A DNA stretch of 6,695 bases from an uncultured Clostridia bacterium (GTDB lineage Bacteria; Bacillota; Clostridia; Oscillospirales; Acutalibacteraceae), in contig CANOFK010000064.1 of NCBI GenBank assembly GCA_947565265.1, positions 1 to 6,695 on the forward strand. The letters are read 5' to 3'. The notes under the pieces are model-generated. The model had not been told where the DNA came from. It did not search any database and saw only the letters and a program-made list of their open reading frames with translations. Numbering within the stretch: position 1 is the stretch's first letter; the number at the start of each line of letters is the position of its first letter. The translations under genes were made by a program, and so were the position numbers. Of the stretch, positions 5,591 through 6,695 are shown piece after piece.

Positions 5591-6499
5591 TCAGAGCTTT
5601 TCCAGTTCCCGCCGGGGCCGTTCTTTCACGTGTAAAAAGAGGATCTCCCGCTGCACCTGGGGCAGCCCCTTCAGCGCCACGTTTTCAATGATAGGCCCAA
5701 AGGGCCCCAGTTCCAGCAGGTTCACCGCCAGTGCCAGGCGGGCGGCAGTGGCGTTCAGCGCGGCGTTGCAGGCGGCGTCCGCCTCTTCCCGCTCCTTGGG
5801 GCCCAGGTCCCTTTTCCCCTCCAGCCCCAGCCGGGCGATAAAGGGGTTAAAAGCCCCCTCCTTCAAATCCTCCCGCAGGTCGTCCGCCGCGTCCATCAAG
5901 TAGACCCACCGCCCCAAAAAGTACCCAAACTGCTCCAAAGCCGGGCGCTGGCGCTGTTCGCAGCCGGCCAGTTCGCCAAAAAGCGCCTGTAGCAGCCGGG
6001 CGGTAGGTTCCGCGCAGGGATCCACCCCGGCCCCGCTTCCTTCAGCCTGCCGCTGGGCGTCCATAGCCTCCTGGGCCTGTTGGGCCAAAAAGGGGTACCG
6101 CCCCGCGGCTTTTTTGGCTTTAGGCCCGGCCAGCAGCAGCAAAGCCCGGCTACCCAGGGCAGAAAGCCCCCCCCTGTCCTCCACGTCATCCCGTAGCTTG
6201 TGGTAGGTAAGCAGCACGCACAGGGCCGCGGCTTTTTTGTATTCCTCTCCGGGGCTGGGCAGGTAGGTGCAGCGTTTTAGGGGGTTGCATACGCAACGGC
6301 CCCGGTGCTCCTCCACCCGTGCGCCCGCCAGAGATAAAGCCAGCAGCGCGTAAAAGGCACAGTCATAACTTAAGGCAAACCGGGCGGAAAAACCGTATTC
6401 CTTGCCCAGCACCCGGCACAGTTCACAGTAAACCGCTTTATATTGGCTGTACTCCCGCACCAGCAGTTCCGGCTTACAGGGGCGCACATAACCGAACAT
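5591..6499 (-). CDS. DUF5685 family protein (unknown function)
   Basis: The 302-residue protein has an AAGGAG about 8 nt before ATG 6499. The N-terminus MFGYVRPCKPEL, YCELCRVLG and the NPLKRC region are the signature I recognise for DUF5685. Cysteines at 8, 25, 28 and at 69, 71, 77 could form one or two metal sites. The rest looks all-alpha. Two acidic motifs stand out: YHKLRDDVED (99-108) and YLMDAADDLREDLKEG (200-215, followed by FNPF). Their spacing and the D-rich helices recall the Asp-rich motifs of squalene/phytoene-synthase-like trans-isoprenyl transferases, but this is inference from motif shape, not a known activity. There is no signal peptide or clear membrane segment. It is the first gene of a probable operon with the J-domain and membrane genes. 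Confidence 0.8.
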   Translation of the reverse strand: MFGYVRPCKPELLVREYSQYKAVYCELCRVLGKEYGFSARFALSYDCAFYALLALSLAGARVEEHRGRCVCNPLKRCTYLPSPGEEYKKAAALCVLLTYHKLRDDVEDRGGLSALGSRALLLLAGPKAKKAAGRYPFLAQQAQEAMDAQRQAEGSGAGVDPCAEPTARLLQALFGELAGCEQRQRPALEQFGYFLGRWVYLMDAADDLREDLKEGAFNPFIARLGLEGKRDLGPKEREEADAACNAALNATAARLALAVNLLELGPFGPIIENVALKGLPQVQREILFLHVKERPRRELEKL

Positions 6500-6518
6500 G
6501 GGGCATTCTCCTTGTCTG

Positions 6519-6555
6519 CTATTATTTTAACGGATTCCGCCGGGAAGATGTTGAA
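6519..6555 (-). promoter_or_regulatory. Weak candidate promoter for the DUF5685 operon
   Basis: On the minus strand, TAAAAT (plus 6524-6529) in an AT-rich patch 25 nt before ATG 6499 could be a -10 box. The best upstream element, TTCAAC (plus 6550-6555), is 20 nt away, longer than usual. The location and local AT enrichment support a promoter; the boxes do not settle it. Confidence 0.3.
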
Positions 6556-6655
6556 CACACTGTAAACAAAAGGCGCTATTTCCTTTACTTTTCCCCGGCC
6601 CCGGCTGTGTGTGGCAGGCGGCATCGGTGGGCGGCGTTGGGTGAGGGCCGGCACG

Positions 6656-6674
6656 ACGGGGCCCCCGGCCCCGT
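6656..6674. other. GC-only hairpin near right edge, no T-run
   Basis: ACGGGGCC-CCC-GGCCCCGT is a perfect 8-bp inverted repeat with a 3-nt loop. Neither side carries a T-run, so it is not a canonical intrinsic terminator. The flanking 6560-6695 stretch shows no gene with a credible start. It may be the edge of a neighbouring gene or a structured leader. Confidence 0.45.
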
Positions 6675-6695
6675 GGAAAACGGCATCGTCCCCCC

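Noticed and set aside
6370..6654. 94-codon minus-strand frame overlapping the DUF5685 start
   Set aside because: It overlaps about 130 nt of the DUF5685 gene in another frame and runs through that gene's promoter and Shine-Dalgarno. It resembles no known protein.
6656..6674. GC hairpin as an intrinsic terminator
   Set aside because: The stem is strong, but there is no T-run on either strand.
6607..6695. Plus-strand open frame from GTG 6607 to the right edge
   Set aside because: It has no Shine-Dalgarno or promoter and is short and GC-driven, so it cannot be told from chance.

Overview
The window is GC-rich, has strong AGGAG-type Shine-Dalgarno sites, and carries several families best known from gut Clostridia (a TetM-like GTPase with a YacP/NYN tail, a Cys-tailed J-domain protein, a DUF5685 protein). 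This suggests a high-GC Oscillospiraceae/Ruminococcaceae-type Firmicute (Faecalibacterium/Gemmiger/Subdoligranulum-like). That placement is inferred from codon use and recalled family resemblance, not from a marker gene.

Layout. Bases 1-98 (minus) hold the first 32 codons of an exported protein running off the left edge. Bases 99-463 are a divergent intergenic region. It contains a TCACA/TGTGA dyad near the minus-strand start and an imperfect tandem repeat (213-391) in which each copy carries an extended -10 box (TGCTATAAT) followed by hairpins. The repeat sits directly upstream of the main gene (464-3154, plus), an 896-residue fusion of a TetM/EF-G-like ribosomal GTPase to a C-terminal Rae1/YacP-type NYN ribonuclease domain. 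Next, from its own near-consensus promoter (TTGACA-17-TATCAT), comes a sugar phosphate isomerase/epimerase-like TIM-barrel protein (3249-4136, plus). A hairpin at 4177-4208 with T-runs on both sides serves as a shared terminator for convergent transcription.

The right half is one minus-strand cluster read from right to left: a DUF5685 protein (6499-5591), a J-domain protein with a TPR-like segment and a nine-cysteine tail (5531-4911), and a small polytopic membrane protein (4871-4326). Short gaps (59 and 39 nt) without terminators suggest an operon. Its function is unknown.

The most interesting object is the GTPase-nuclease fusion. TetM-like factors and Rae1 each act at the ribosomal A site, and both sets of active-site motifs look intact. 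The domain IV loop that TetM uses to expel tetracycline is not conserved. A plausible reading is a ribosome-rescue or mRNA-cleavage factor rather than a drug-resistance protein. The duplicated promoter/hairpin cassette in front of it suggests dedicated regulation. The three-gene minus-strand cluster is the second candidate for undescribed biology.
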